Assembly: GCA_937983105.1 (NCBI GenBank) | Contig: CALKAM010000097.1 | Location: 1-13,067, forward strand | Reading direction: 5' to 3' | Source: Planifilum sp021793745 | Lineage (GTDB): Bacteria > Bacillota > Bacilli > Thermoactinomycetales > DSM-44946 | Length of the DNA stretch: 13,067 nt | In this document: in pieces, positions 7,368-13,067 of the stretch | Position numbering within the stretch: position 1 is the first letter of the stretch | Layout: the number at the start of each line of letters is the position of its first letter | The notes under the pieces: model-generated | Seen by the model: only the letters and a program-made list of their open reading frames with translations | What the model was told of the DNA's origin: nothing | The model's database searches: none | Translations under genes and position numbers: made by a program

Positions 7368-7802
7368 ATGGCCGTGGTGCGGACAAACAGCGAAGAGATC
7401 AAGTTGTTGGCCCGGCTGATGCGGGCCGAGGCGGAAGGGGACGGCCAATTGGGCATGTTGATGGTGGGAAATGTCGGCGTGAACCGGGTCATCGCCGATT
7501 GTCTCGATTTTGAGCCGATCCGCACGATCCGCCAGATGGTGTTCCAATCGCCGGGAGGGTTTGAAGCCGTTCAAAAATCGTACTTTTACCAGCGGGCCCG
7601 CCAGCAGGATATCCGATTGGCGCAGCGGGCGGTCAATGGAGAGCGCCACCATCCCGCTTCCAATGCCCTGTGGTTTTTCCGGCCTGCGGGTGCGTGTCCG
7701 CCCACGTGGTTCAACCAGACTCACAGCGGGCGCTACAAGAGCCATTGTTTTTATATTCCCGATTACGCCGCTTGTCCGAGAGTCTATTCGTTAGGAGGGT
7801 GA
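7368..7802 (+). CDS. cwlJ: CwlJ, spore cortex-lytic hydrolase
   Basis: This 144-residue enzyme belongs to the SleB/CwlJ catalytic domain family (Hydrolase_2) that degrades spore cortex peptidoglycan during germination. The domain fills the protein, with no peptidoglycan-binding domain or signal peptide, as in CwlJ and unlike SleB. The N-terminal RLMRAEAEG carries the conserved glutamate, and QMVFQSPGGFEAV, SYFYQRA and NGERHHPASNALWFFRP are typical. The frame opens with GTG at 7359 and ATGs at 7362 and 7368. I chose 7368 because GGGGTG lies 6 bases upstream and the resulting MAVVR start matches B. subtilis CwlJ. gerQ follows after 3 bases in what is clearly one operon. Established knowledge: CwlJ responds to Ca-dipicolinate and needs GerQ for its location in the coat. 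Confidence 0.94.
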   Translation: MAVVRTNSEEIKLLARLMRAEAEGDGQLGMLMVGNVGVNRVIADCLDFEPIRTIRQMVFQSPGGFEAVQKSYFYQRARQQDIRLAQRAVNGERHHPASNALWFFRPAGACPPTWFNQTHSGRYKSHCFYIPDYAACPRVYSLGG

Positions 7803-7805
7803 AGG

Positions 7806-8126
7806 ATGTATTGGTCCTATCCGTACGGTCCTGTCGGCGTCTACGGCACAACGGGTGCGGAAATTTCCCAACGTGAGACGGAACGGCGGTTCAGTGAGGA
7901 ATTTCTGCAGGCCAATGTGGGAAAAGTGGTCACCGTCTACCTCACCTTTGAGAACAATCCCCGCTGGCCTGCCAAATCGGTGACCGGCACCTTGCGGAAT
8001 GTGGGAAGGGACTACTTCGTGATCCGGGATCGCCAGACGGGCAAGGACAATATGTTTTTGAACATCAATATGGATTATGTCGTCTTTGATACCCAACCCG
8101 CCACGCTGCTGGAGGAGGGGCGGTAG
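7806..8126 (+). CDS. gerQ: GerQ, spore coat protein required for CwlJ localisation
   Basis: This 106-residue protein matches the conserved C-terminal domain of GerQ (YwdL), seen in NVGKVVTVYLTFENNPRWPAK, then GRDYFVIRD and NMFLNINMDYVVFD. It follows cwlJ by 3 bases with a strong AGGAGGG ribosome binding site before the ATG. In B. subtilis GerQ holds CwlJ in the inner coat and is cross-linked by transglutaminase Tgl. B. subtilis GerQ is about 181 residues, with an N-terminal extension rich in glutamine and lysine. Here the N-terminus is short and aromatic (MYWSYPYGPVGVYG) and has no lysine before residue 40. Cross-linking may therefore be absent or use other residues. The identification is firm because of the domain and the cwlJ context. 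Confidence 0.93.
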   Translation: MYWSYPYGPVGVYGTTGAEISQRETERRFSEEFLQANVGKVVTVYLTFENNPRWPAKSVTGTLRNVGRDYFVIRDRQTGKDNMFLNINMDYVVFDTQPATLLEEGR

Positions 8127-8143
8127 GGACCGAGACCGGTCGA

Positions 8144-8175
8144 AGGCCTTCCCTTAGAAAGGGAAGGCCTGTTTT
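8144..8175 (+). terminator. Intrinsic terminator of cwlJ-gerQ, overlapping the end of the MFS gene
   Basis: A perfect 10-bp stem AGGCCTTCCC/GGGAAGGCCT (8144-8153 with 8161-8170, 7-base loop) is followed by GTTTTG on the plus strand. The loop holds the TAA stop (8154-8156) of the converging MFS gene, and one arm encodes the last residues of that protein. The minus-strand side lacks a U-tract. Confidence 0.82.
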
Positions 8176-9353
8176 GTCGGGCGGTCGGAGCCGGTTTTTC
8201 CCGTTTCGGCCCTTTCCAGGCGCTGGACGATCCACAGGATCAGCGTCCCCGTCCCGGTCAGGATTCCGAAGAACAGATAGGTGGCAAAGATATCGAACCG
8301 GTCGAGGATCCAACCGCCGAACAGCGTGCAAAACCAGTGGCCCAGACCGGTCCCCGCCGCGGTGTAGAGGGAGACGGCGGTGGTTTTCACCTCTTTCGGC
8401 GCCGCACTTTGCACATACATCAGGGCGGCGGGAATAAACAGGCCCGTGGAGAAGCCCTGAACCCCGCTGGTGAGGTAGAGCCACAATAGGTCCGGGCCGG
8501 AGGCGTAAAAAATCCATCGAAGGCCTGCGACGGCCGCGGCAAAAAGGGCGACCGCCAGGGCCCCCTGTCTGCGGATCCAGGGGCCGGCGACTTTCATGAA
8601 GGGCACTTCGCTGCCGGCCGCCAGCAGAAAGCCCAGCCCGACGCCGGCCGTCGTCGCTCCGGTGGATTGGAAGAGCAGGCCCATGTACGTGTTGTTGGCA
8701 AACGTCGGGCCGAATACGAGGAAGGTGGCCAACAGAAACAGCATAAAGCGGGGCAGGCGGATCAAGCGGGAGAGGCCGGACCGCATGTCGACCCGCCAGG
8801 TGACCCGGTCTTGCGGCATCCATCGGGCCGAGGCGGCGCCGGCCCACAGGGTGAAGGCAAAGCCGTAAAAGATGACGGTAAGGTCGATCCGTTCGGACAG
8901 CCAGCCCATGGCGAAGCCGGCGGCGGCGAAACCGACTGCCCCCCACAGCCGAAAGCTGCCGTAATCGAGACGGTGCTGCACAGCGTAGTTGACGATGAGC
9001 GTATCCGATAGGGGAATGATAGCGCTCTGGAAGAGGGCGAGGAAAGCGGCGACGACGAGGAGGGGGATGTAGTGATCGAAAAACAGGTAGCCCAGTCCAA
9101 CGCCTCCCGTGGCCAAAAGGGTTGCGATTAACACCGTGCGGGATCGGCCGGTCCAGTCGCAGATCATCCCCCAAACCGGTTGGGTGATCACCATGACGAT
9201 GGGGCCGATCGACAGCAGGGTGCCGATCTGGCTTCCGCTGAGCCGGATTTCGTCCTTCAGGTAAATGCCCAAAAGCGGATAAAGTCCCCCGAGCGCCCAA
9301 AAGACCAAAAAATAAAACAGACGGAAGTTGATTTGGATCCGCCGATCAGCCAT
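8154..9353 (-). CDS. MFS transporter, MFS_1-like/HcaT-like family
   Basis: This 399-residue membrane protein has about twelve hydrophobic segments, as expected for a major facilitator. The loop between helices 2 and 3 carries the MFS signature as GMICDWTGRSR. The opening INFRLFYFLVFWALGGLYPLLGIYL and the later DYGSFRLWGAVGFAAAGF are characteristic of the MFS_1_like group, which includes HcaT-type 3-phenylpropionate transporters, YwbF and LacY-related symporters. The substrate is not predictable, and the HcaT name sometimes given to such proteins is only a family label. The ATG at 9351-9353 follows GGAGGAG by 7 bases. The stop lies in the loop of the gerQ terminator. The gene lies 60 bases downstream of ytoQ, separated from it by a terminator at 9384-9409. 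The C-terminal tail is short and hydrophilic. Confidence 0.88.
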   Translation of the reverse strand: MADRRIQINFRLFYFLVFWALGGLYPLLGIYLKDEIRLSGSQIGTLLSIGPIVMVITQPVWGMICDWTGRSRTVLIATLLATGGVGLGYLFFDHYIPLLVVAAFLALFQSAIIPLSDTLIVNYAVQHRLDYGSFRLWGAVGFAAAGFAMGWLSERIDLTVIFYGFAFTLWAGAASARWMPQDRVTWRVDMRSGLSRLIRLPRFMLFLLATFLVFGPTFANNTYMGLLFQSTGATTAGVGLGFLLAAGSEVPFMKVAGPWIRRQGALAVALFAAAVAGLRWIFYASGPDLLWLYLTSGVQGFSTGLFIPAALMYVQSAAPKEVKTTAVSLYTAAGTGLGHWFCTLFGGWILDRFDIFATYLFFGILTGTGTLILWIVQRLERAETGKTGSDRPTKQAFPF

Positions 9354-9383
9354 CAGGTTTCTCCTCCACCGGGTTTTCGATGG

Positions 9384-9409
9384 AAAAGGCGGAGTCCTTT
9401 CGGACTCCG
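9384..9409 (-). terminator. Intrinsic terminator after ytoQ
   Basis: An 8-bp stem CGGAGTCC/GGACTCCG (9390-9397 with 9402-9409, 4-base loop) is followed on the minus strand by CCTTTTCC. The U-tract is short, so read-through into the MFS gene is possible. Confidence 0.65.
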
Positions 9410-9413
9410 TTGG

Positions 9414-9854
9414 TCATTCCAGGACGTAGGCCAAGGCTTCCATGGCCTGTTCGGGGGTTTCCACCACGACCTGCGCCCGCTGGGCCAACTCCTTCAGCGG
9501 ATGGTGCAGGCTTTCCGGACGGACGAGGATCAGGGGTTTCCCCGATTGAATGGCGAGGGCCGCATCCATTGCCGTATTCCACTGCCGGTATTTTTCGCCG
9601 AAGAGGGCGATGACGACATCCGCCTTTTGCATCCAGATTCGGGTGCGAAGGTTGTTGAACTCCGAAGCCGCCTGGTCGCGGTAGACGGCGTTCGGCTGCT
9701 CGCCCTTGATGGTTTCACCGATCGCATCGGAGCGGTCGTGGTCCTCCTGGGGACCGACGAAGACGAGGGGGAGATCCCGCTGTTGGGCCATCCGGCGCAG
9801 CCGGTCCCGCCAGTCGTCGTGAATCTGCCCCGCCAGATAGACGATCAGTTCCAT
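9414..9854 (-). CDS. ytoQ: YtoQ family protein, function unknown
   Basis: This 146-residue protein closely resembles B. subtilis YtoQ over its full length: start MELIVYLAGQIHDDWRD, then FVGPQEDHDRSDAIGE, GEQPNAVYRD, ADVVIALFGEKYRQWNTAMD and the end LILVRPESLHHPLKEL. The fold appears related to nucleoside 2-deoxyribosyltransferases (Rossmann-like, with a conserved Asp/Glu-rich GPQEDHD site and a WNTAMDA segment), but its reaction is not known to me. It is soluble, with no signal peptide. The frame continues 60 codons upstream, but the ATG at 9852-9854 is right: it has AAAGGGG 8 bases upstream and matches the family start, and the extension overlaps coaX. A TACAAT lies about 65 bases upstream in the gap after coaX. 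Confidence 0.92.
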   Translation of the reverse strand: MELIVYLAGQIHDDWRDRLRRMAQQRDLPLVFVGPQEDHDRSDAIGETIKGEQPNAVYRDQAASEFNNLRTRIWMQKADVVIALFGEKYRQWNTAMDAALAIQSGKPLILVRPESLHHPLKELAQRAQVVVETPEQAMEALAYVLE

Positions 9855-9916
9855 GATACATACCCCTTTCATTTTTCGGAGTTCGTGCTCGCCATCGGAG
9901 ATGTGGACTTTACCCC

Positions 9917-9922
9917 ATTGTA
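9917..9922 (-). promoter_or_regulatory. Possible -10 element for ytoQ
   Basis: TACAAT on the minus strand lies about 65 bases upstream of the ytoQ ATG, preceded by a run of T's. No good -35 is seen 16-18 bases further upstream. The 10 bases CATTGTACAA on the plus strand are identical to those at the ABC exporter -10 (4780-4789). Confidence 0.4.
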
Positions 9923-9957
9923 CAAAAAAAGAGGAGGAAAGGCAGGCGAATATCGCT

Positions 9958-10730
9958 TCAGCGCGGGGTGCCGCCGCTTCGGTTTTTCTCCCACAGGATG
10001 CGCAGCCCGTCCAGGGTGAGCCGCCGATCCACAAGATGGATGCTTTGGGCGTATGTAGCGATCAGGTCGGCAAACCCTCCCGTTGCCACCACCTGGAATG
10101 GGAGGGGGTACTCCCGGCGGATCAAACGGACGAGGCCGTCGACCTGGCCCGCCGCTCCGTATAGGGCCCCCGCCTGCAGTCCCGCGACCGTGTTTTGACC
10201 GATGATGCTCTCCGGACGTTCGAGGGAGAAACGGGGCAATAATGCGGTACGGAGAATGAGGGCCTCCGTTGCCGTGTGGATGCCGGGTAAAATCACGCCC
10301 CCGACGTATCGCCCCCGATCGTCCACCACATCGAGGGTTGTCGCCGTCCCCAGATCGACGATGATCAGAGGGAATCCGTATTTGTTCGCTCCGGCTGTCA
10401 CATTCACCCGCCGGTCGGATCCCAAATTTTCAGGATCAAAGGGGAAGGAGATCCCTGTTTCAACGTTCGCATCGGCAATCAGCGGATCGCAACCGAAGGT
10501 TTTCCGGCACAGGTCGATCAAAAACGGAGTCAGTGTTGGGACCACCGAGCTGATCACCGCGTCCCGGATGGGCGATGATGGGAGCGGTCGAGGAGTTGAT
10601 GAAGACAGGTTTCCACTTTGCTGTGCGTCCAATGGCTCGGGATGCGCATGTGTGATCGAAGTGTGGAGCCCTCGTAAATTCCCCATTTCATGTGGGTGTT
10701 TCCTGCATCGATGACCAGCAGCGCATCCAT
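9958..10730 (-). pseudogene. coaX: Type III pantothenate kinase, frameshifted
   Basis: Type III pantothenate kinase phosphorylates pantothenate, the first step of CoA synthesis. Two frames share its sequence. The N-terminal frame starts at ATG 10728-10730 (GGAGGGG upstream) with MDALLVIDAGNTHMKWGIYEG, where DxGNT is phosphate motif 1 at residues 8-12, and ends at a TGA at 10554-10556. The second frame carries the rest: DAVISSVVP, NLGSDRRVN with the catalytic-type aspartate, IIVDLGTATT, GGVILPGI, VVATGGFADLI and the normal C-terminus ending at 9958. The join falls near 10570-10600 and needs a loss of 1 (mod 3) bases. The inter-motif spacing also looks about 3 residues short. It may be a decaying paralogue, because coaX usually lies near ftsH in Bacillus and this copy is isolated. 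Sequencing error cannot be excluded, and I see no classic -1 slippery site. Confidence 0.85.
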
Positions 10731-10867
10731 GGGAGTTCCCCCTCCACGAACCTCTGTATCGGTTTCACCGACTGCTTTCGTCACCGGACTTGTGGAATCC
10801 TGCTGCCCGTACATAGGGCCGCCCCCGTCGAGACAAAATATTCCCGAAACATATTGGAGGTGGAACC

Positions 10868-11302
10868 ATGACCCTCGTGCCTTACGATCCCTTGCGTCAG
10901 ATGGAAAACTGGCGGCAGGAGGTGGAGCGATGGCTGGGGGAGCAGCCCTTTACCGGCGCCTTTCCCGCATTGCGCACCCCTCGGATGGATGTGTATGAAA
11001 CGGAAAATGAGGTGATCGTCTCCGCCGAACTGCCGGGACTGGAGAAGAAGGATGACGTGCAAATCGATGTGGACGAGGACCGCTTGACGATCAGCGGCCA
11101 TGTTCAGCGGACGCAGGAGGTGCAGGAGGAGCGGATGCACCGCCGGGAGCGCTACGTCGGCCAATTTCGGCGGACGGTGTCCCTTCCGGCCCGGGTGAAA
11201 TCGGACCAGGCCCGGGCCACGTACCGAAACGGAATCCTGGAGGTGCGCATCCCCAAGGATGTGACCCCCAACCGACGGAGAGTAGACATTGAATTTCACT
11301 AA
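10868..11302 (+). CDS. Hsp20/alpha-crystallin family small heat-shock protein
   Basis: This 144-residue small heat-shock protein would act as an ATP-independent holdase that keeps unfolding proteins soluble. The alpha-crystallin domain covers about residues 38-130: PRMDVYETENEVIVSAELPG at its start, LTISGHVQRTQE in the middle, and RNGILEVRIPK at its end with the conserved GIL. The C-terminal tail ends RRVDIEFH and carries a V-x-I version of the I-x-I/V assembly motif. The charged N-terminal arm (PYDPLRQMENWRQEVERW) is typical of the class. The ATG has an excellent GGAGGTG ribosome binding site 6 bases upstream. The gene is divergent from coaX with a gap of about 137 bases, in which I see no CIRCE element and no clear sigma-A or sigma-B promoter. 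Some spore formers make related proteins in the coat (CotM/CotP), so a sporulation role is possible. Confidence 0.92.
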   Translation: MTLVPYDPLRQMENWRQEVERWLGEQPFTGAFPALRTPRMDVYETENEVIVSAELPGLEKKDDVQIDVDEDRLTISGHVQRTQEVQEERMHRRERYVGQFRRTVSLPARVKSDQARATYRNGILEVRIPKDVTPNRRRVDIEFH

Positions 11303-11326
11303 AAACCGGTACAACGGTCAATCAAA

Positions 11327-11357
11327 GGGGATCCCGAAACGGGATCCCCCGCCTTTT
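11327..11357 (+). terminator. Intrinsic terminator between hsp20 and the Imm6-like gene
   Basis: A perfect 9-bp stem GGGGATCCC/GGGATCCCC (11327-11335 with 11341-11349, 5-base loop) is followed on the plus strand by CCGCCTTTTA. It sits between the converging hsp20 and Imm6-like genes and may serve both, although the minus-strand U-tract is only TTT. Confidence 0.75.
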
Positions 11358-11910
11358 ACACTCGCCCGGGGTGAAGCGATAGGGATGAATCGTTCGATGT
11401 GATCAGCTTCAACAGCGCTTCTCTTCGGATCTTCTTGTCACTTCCGTGAGAATAATGCTTCAGCAGGTACTGTGTCAACGGTCCGGCCCATTCTTCCCGG
11501 TATCCTTCCACCTCGGCGATTTTTTCCATAAACCAATCGATCACCTCATCATCGACCATTTCAACAGCCTGTGGTACAGCTTCTTCCCCTTCATATTTAT
11601 AAGCCTGCCATGTTACATAAAATACTGCCTGTGTGATACAAAACCAGATGGCTTTTTCTTGAGGATCCGGCTGATCATCTGTAAACGCCACCCCTTTGAT
11701 ATGACCTAACCCGTCCACCTCATTATCAATTCTTAAATACAGATCATCGGCATGATGCTTCTTGGCTTCGACCCATTCCCAACACATATCGAGGGCTTGT
11801 CGTGCAAGTCCATACCAATCATATCTTTCGATTTGATGCATCATCTTTTCCGATAACGTCAATAAATAAGCTGCTTTCGCATCATCGGTGATGTGGTCGT
11901 ACCACATCAT
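11356..11910 (-). CDS. Imm6-like immunity protein
   Basis: This 184-residue, probably all-helical cytoplasmic protein resembles the Imm6 family, whose members protect Firmicutes against polymorphic toxins. Resemblance is strongest in the N-terminal half: KAAYLLTLSEKMMHQIE, then ARQALDMCWEWVEAKKHHADDLYLRIDNE, and later AIWFCITQAVFYVTWQAYKYEGE with a conserved aromatic cluster. The C-terminal 40 residues look less constrained. GC is clearly lower than in its neighbours: the 60-base blocks at 11401 and 11581 count 45% and 37%, against 70% at 11101 in hsp20. That suggests recent acquisition. No toxin gene is adjacent, so this is an orphan immunity gene here. The first ATG (11908-11910) follows AGGGGG by about 8 bases; a second ATG follows at once. 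A TATAAT lies about 47 bases upstream. Confidence 0.75.
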   Translation of the reverse strand: MMWYDHITDDAKAAYLLTLSEKMMHQIERYDWYGLARQALDMCWEWVEAKKHHADDLYLRIDNEVDGLGHIKGVAFTDDQPDPQEKAIWFCITQAVFYVTWQAYKYEGEEAVPQAVEMVDDEVIDWFMEKIAEVEGYREEWAGPLTQYLLKHYSHGSDKKIRREALLKLITSNDSSLSLHPGRV

Positions 11911-11956
11911 CTTTCAATCCCCCTTGCGGTGAGGATATAATCTGCCCATCTTTCTC

Positions 11957-11962
11957 ATTATA
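11957..11962 (-). promoter_or_regulatory. Consensus -10 for the Imm6-like gene
   Basis: A perfect TATAAT on the minus strand lies about 47 bases upstream of the Imm6-like ATG. The matching -35 position is poor. It is back to back with the promoter of the OpuAC-like gene, whose -35 begins 18 bases away. Confidence 0.45.
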
Positions 11963-11979
11963 AAAAATCCGGATACTTT

Positions 11980-12008
11980 TTGCCCCCCTTAACTTCCAAT
12001 GTTATAAT
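11980..12008 (+). promoter_or_regulatory. Sigma-A promoter of the OpuAC-like gene
   Basis: TTGCCC (11980-11985, four of six matches to TTGACA) and a perfect TATAAT (12003-12008) are separated by exactly 17 bases. Transcription would begin near 12015, leaving a leader of about 70 bases before the ATG. No terminator or riboswitch is seen in the leader. Confidence 0.65.
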
Positions 12009-12085
12009 GACTTCGGGCTTGGGATGCAGTTTGCCGGGTGATCCCTTGAAACGACGATTCGAACAAAGGAGTTGCTTTTGAATCG

Positions 12086-12970
12086 ATGAGTGAAGGGAAA
12101 CAGTTTGTCATTTTTTTGATCATCGCCGCCCTGGTATTGGGTATCGATTTTTGGGGTGGGATGGGAGGACAGCCGGTTGAACAAAAAGGGGAGATCAAGG
12201 TCGCCCATAACAACTATGTGGAAAACATCGCCGTCTCCCATCTCTGGAAACAGATTCTGGAGGAAAAGGGGTACCGCGTCGAGCTGGTCCAGACCGAGAA
12301 GGCTCCCCTGTGGGCCGGTGTGGCCGAGGGAAGTGCCGACATGATCCTGGAGGTGTGGCTGCCTCATACCGATAAGCCCTATTACGACAAATACAAAGAC
12401 CGGGTGGAACTTCATGAACCCTGGTATGAGGGAACAGCCCTCGGGCTGGTGGTGCCAAAATATGTGAAGGAAGTGGAGACGATCTCCGATCTGAACAGGC
12501 ACAAGGATCTGTTTCGGCGGGGGGACAAACCCGCCATCGTCGGGATTGATTCCGGGGCCAGCTTGATGCTGTTGACGGAAAAAGCGATCCGATCCTATCA
12601 GTTGGATTATCAACTGATCGAAAGCTCCGAGCCGGTGATGTTGAGTGAGTTGAAAAGCGCTTATGAGAAAAAGGAACCGGTGGTGGTCACCCTGTGGAAC
12701 CCCCATTGGGTGTTCAATGAATACGACCTGAAGTATCTGAAGGATCCCGAGAAAGTGTACGGAGAGCCGGACACGATCTACTATGTCACCCGGAAGGGCT
12801 TTAAACGGGAGTATCCGGAAATCGTCACATGGTTGAATCGCTGGGAGATGGATGATGAAACGCTGGGTGAGCTGATCAAAAACATGGAAGAGGTGGACAG
12901 TCCGGAACAGGCGGTTGAGCAGTGGCTGGAAAACCATCGGGATCGGGTGAACGAGTGGTTGGAGGAATAA
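12086..12970 (+). CDS. OpuAC-like glycine betaine ABC substrate-binding protein
   Basis: This 294-residue protein belongs to the OpuAC/ProX family that binds glycine betaine or related compatible solutes outside the cell. The family pattern runs throughout: IKVAHNNYVENIAVSHLWKQ, then APLWAGVAEGSADMILEVWL, PHTDKPYYDKY, GLVVPKYVKEV, and VVTLWNPHWVFNEYDLKYLKDP, with several tryptophans that could form the ligand cage. The N-terminus has a hydrophobic segment at about residues 7-23 but no cysteine, so it is anchored by a transmembrane helix or secreted and is not a lipoprotein. AAAGGAG lies unusually far (about 14 bases) upstream of the ATG, and no alternative in-frame start with better spacing exists. 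No permease or ATPase gene precedes it; partners could lie past the window end. A role in osmoprotection is inferred from family only. Confidence 0.88.
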   Translation: MSEGKQFVIFLIIAALVLGIDFWGGMGGQPVEQKGEIKVAHNNYVENIAVSHLWKQILEEKGYRVELVQTEKAPLWAGVAEGSADMILEVWLPHTDKPYYDKYKDRVELHEPWYEGTALGLVVPKYVKEVETISDLNRHKDLFRRGDKPAIVGIDSGASLMLLTEKAIRSYQLDYQLIESSEPVMLSELKSAYEKKEPVVVTLWNPHWVFNEYDLKYLKDPEKVYGEPDTIYYVTRKGFKREYPEIVTWLNRWEMDDETLGELIKNMEEVDSPEQAVEQWLENHRDRVNEWLEE

Positions 12971-13046
12971 ATCGATCCCCGGAACCGATGGGAGGAGCCT
13001 GTGCTCCGCCGAAGCCGCGCCCCGCACCGCGGAACAACCAGCTTGT

Positions 13047-13067
13047 CCCCCGGTATGAAACCGGGGG
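13047..13067 (+). terminator. Likely terminator of the OpuAC-like gene, cut by the window end
   Basis: An 8-bp stem CCCCCGGT/ACCGGGGG (13047-13054 with 13060-13067, 5-base loop) ends at the last base of the window. A following T-run would make it an intrinsic terminator but cannot be seen. It lies about 80 bases after the stop codon. Confidence 0.5.

Noticed and set aside
9855..10034. 60-codon N-terminal extension of ytoQ
   Set aside because: The family start and a good ribosome binding site are at 9854; the extension overlaps the 3' end of coaX.
10554..10610. Programmed -1 frameshifting in coaX
   Set aside because: No X XXY YYZ slippery heptamer or A/T-rich slip run is seen at the junction, and type III pantothenate kinases are not known to be made this way; mutation or sequencing error is simpler.
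10731..10867. CIRCE or CtsR-type heat-shock operator before hsp20
   Set aside because: I looked for the TTAGCACTC inverted repeat and for CtsR-like heptads in the gap and found neither.
12002..13027. 341-codon minus-strand frame opposite the OpuAC-like gene
   Set aside because: The plus-strand frame has clear OpuAC family motifs and its own promoter; the antisense frame matches nothing I recognise and runs through the promoter region.
1..13067. CRISPR array, insertion sequence or prophage
   Set aside because: No regularly spaced repeats, no transposase or integrase-like protein and no terminal inverted repeats were seen in the window.

Overview
The window looks like chromosomal DNA from a moderately high-GC, endospore-forming Firmicute. 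The cwlJ-gerQ spore-germination pair, the SAM-I (S-box) riboswitch on a methionine ABC transporter operon, the B. subtilis-type YtoQ protein, strong GGAGG-type ribosome binding sites and the GC-rich codon use together suggest the Thermoactinomycetaceae or a close relative. That placement is an inference from gene content; there is no rRNA here to test it. I see no insertion sequence, CRISPR array, tRNA or phage module.

Layout. Positions 1-2750 hold a complete methionine uptake operon on the minus strand: metN (ATPase), metI (permease) and metQ (lipoprotein). It is preceded by a promoter, an SAM-I riboswitch and an intrinsic terminator that together form a transcriptional switch. A perfect 20-base dyad lies over the -35 of this promoter and may be a second, protein-dependent control point. 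Positions 2750-4800 hold a two-gene ABC exporter (ATPase plus ABC-2 permease with overlapping stop and start codons), minus strand. Positions 4800-5630 hold tandem terminators and a YtkA/FixH-like lipoprotein gene with a histidine-containing linker. Positions 5626-7179 encode an acyl-CoA synthetase.

The plus strand takes over at 7368-8126 with cwlJ and gerQ, separated by 3 bases: a cortex-lytic enzyme and the coat protein that localises it. A minus-strand MFS transporter converges on gerQ, and its stop codon lies inside the loop of gerQ's terminator. Next on the minus strand come ytoQ and a type III pantothenate kinase gene (coaX) that is split by a frameshift. A plus-strand Hsp20 gene is divergent from coaX. 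An Imm6-like immunity gene of visibly lower GC follows on the minus strand, with no toxin partner in view. The window ends with a plus-strand OpuAC-like glycine-betaine binding protein that has a membrane anchor and no lipobox.

The genes form several small independent units and not one pathway. The methionine operon and the cwlJ-gerQ pair are the clear functional groups. I did not find a convincing new multi-gene system. The most notable points are the broken coaX with its direct-repeat junction, the dyad on the S-box promoter, the orphan low-GC immunity gene, the short GerQ, and the shared stop-codon/terminator structure at 8144-8175.
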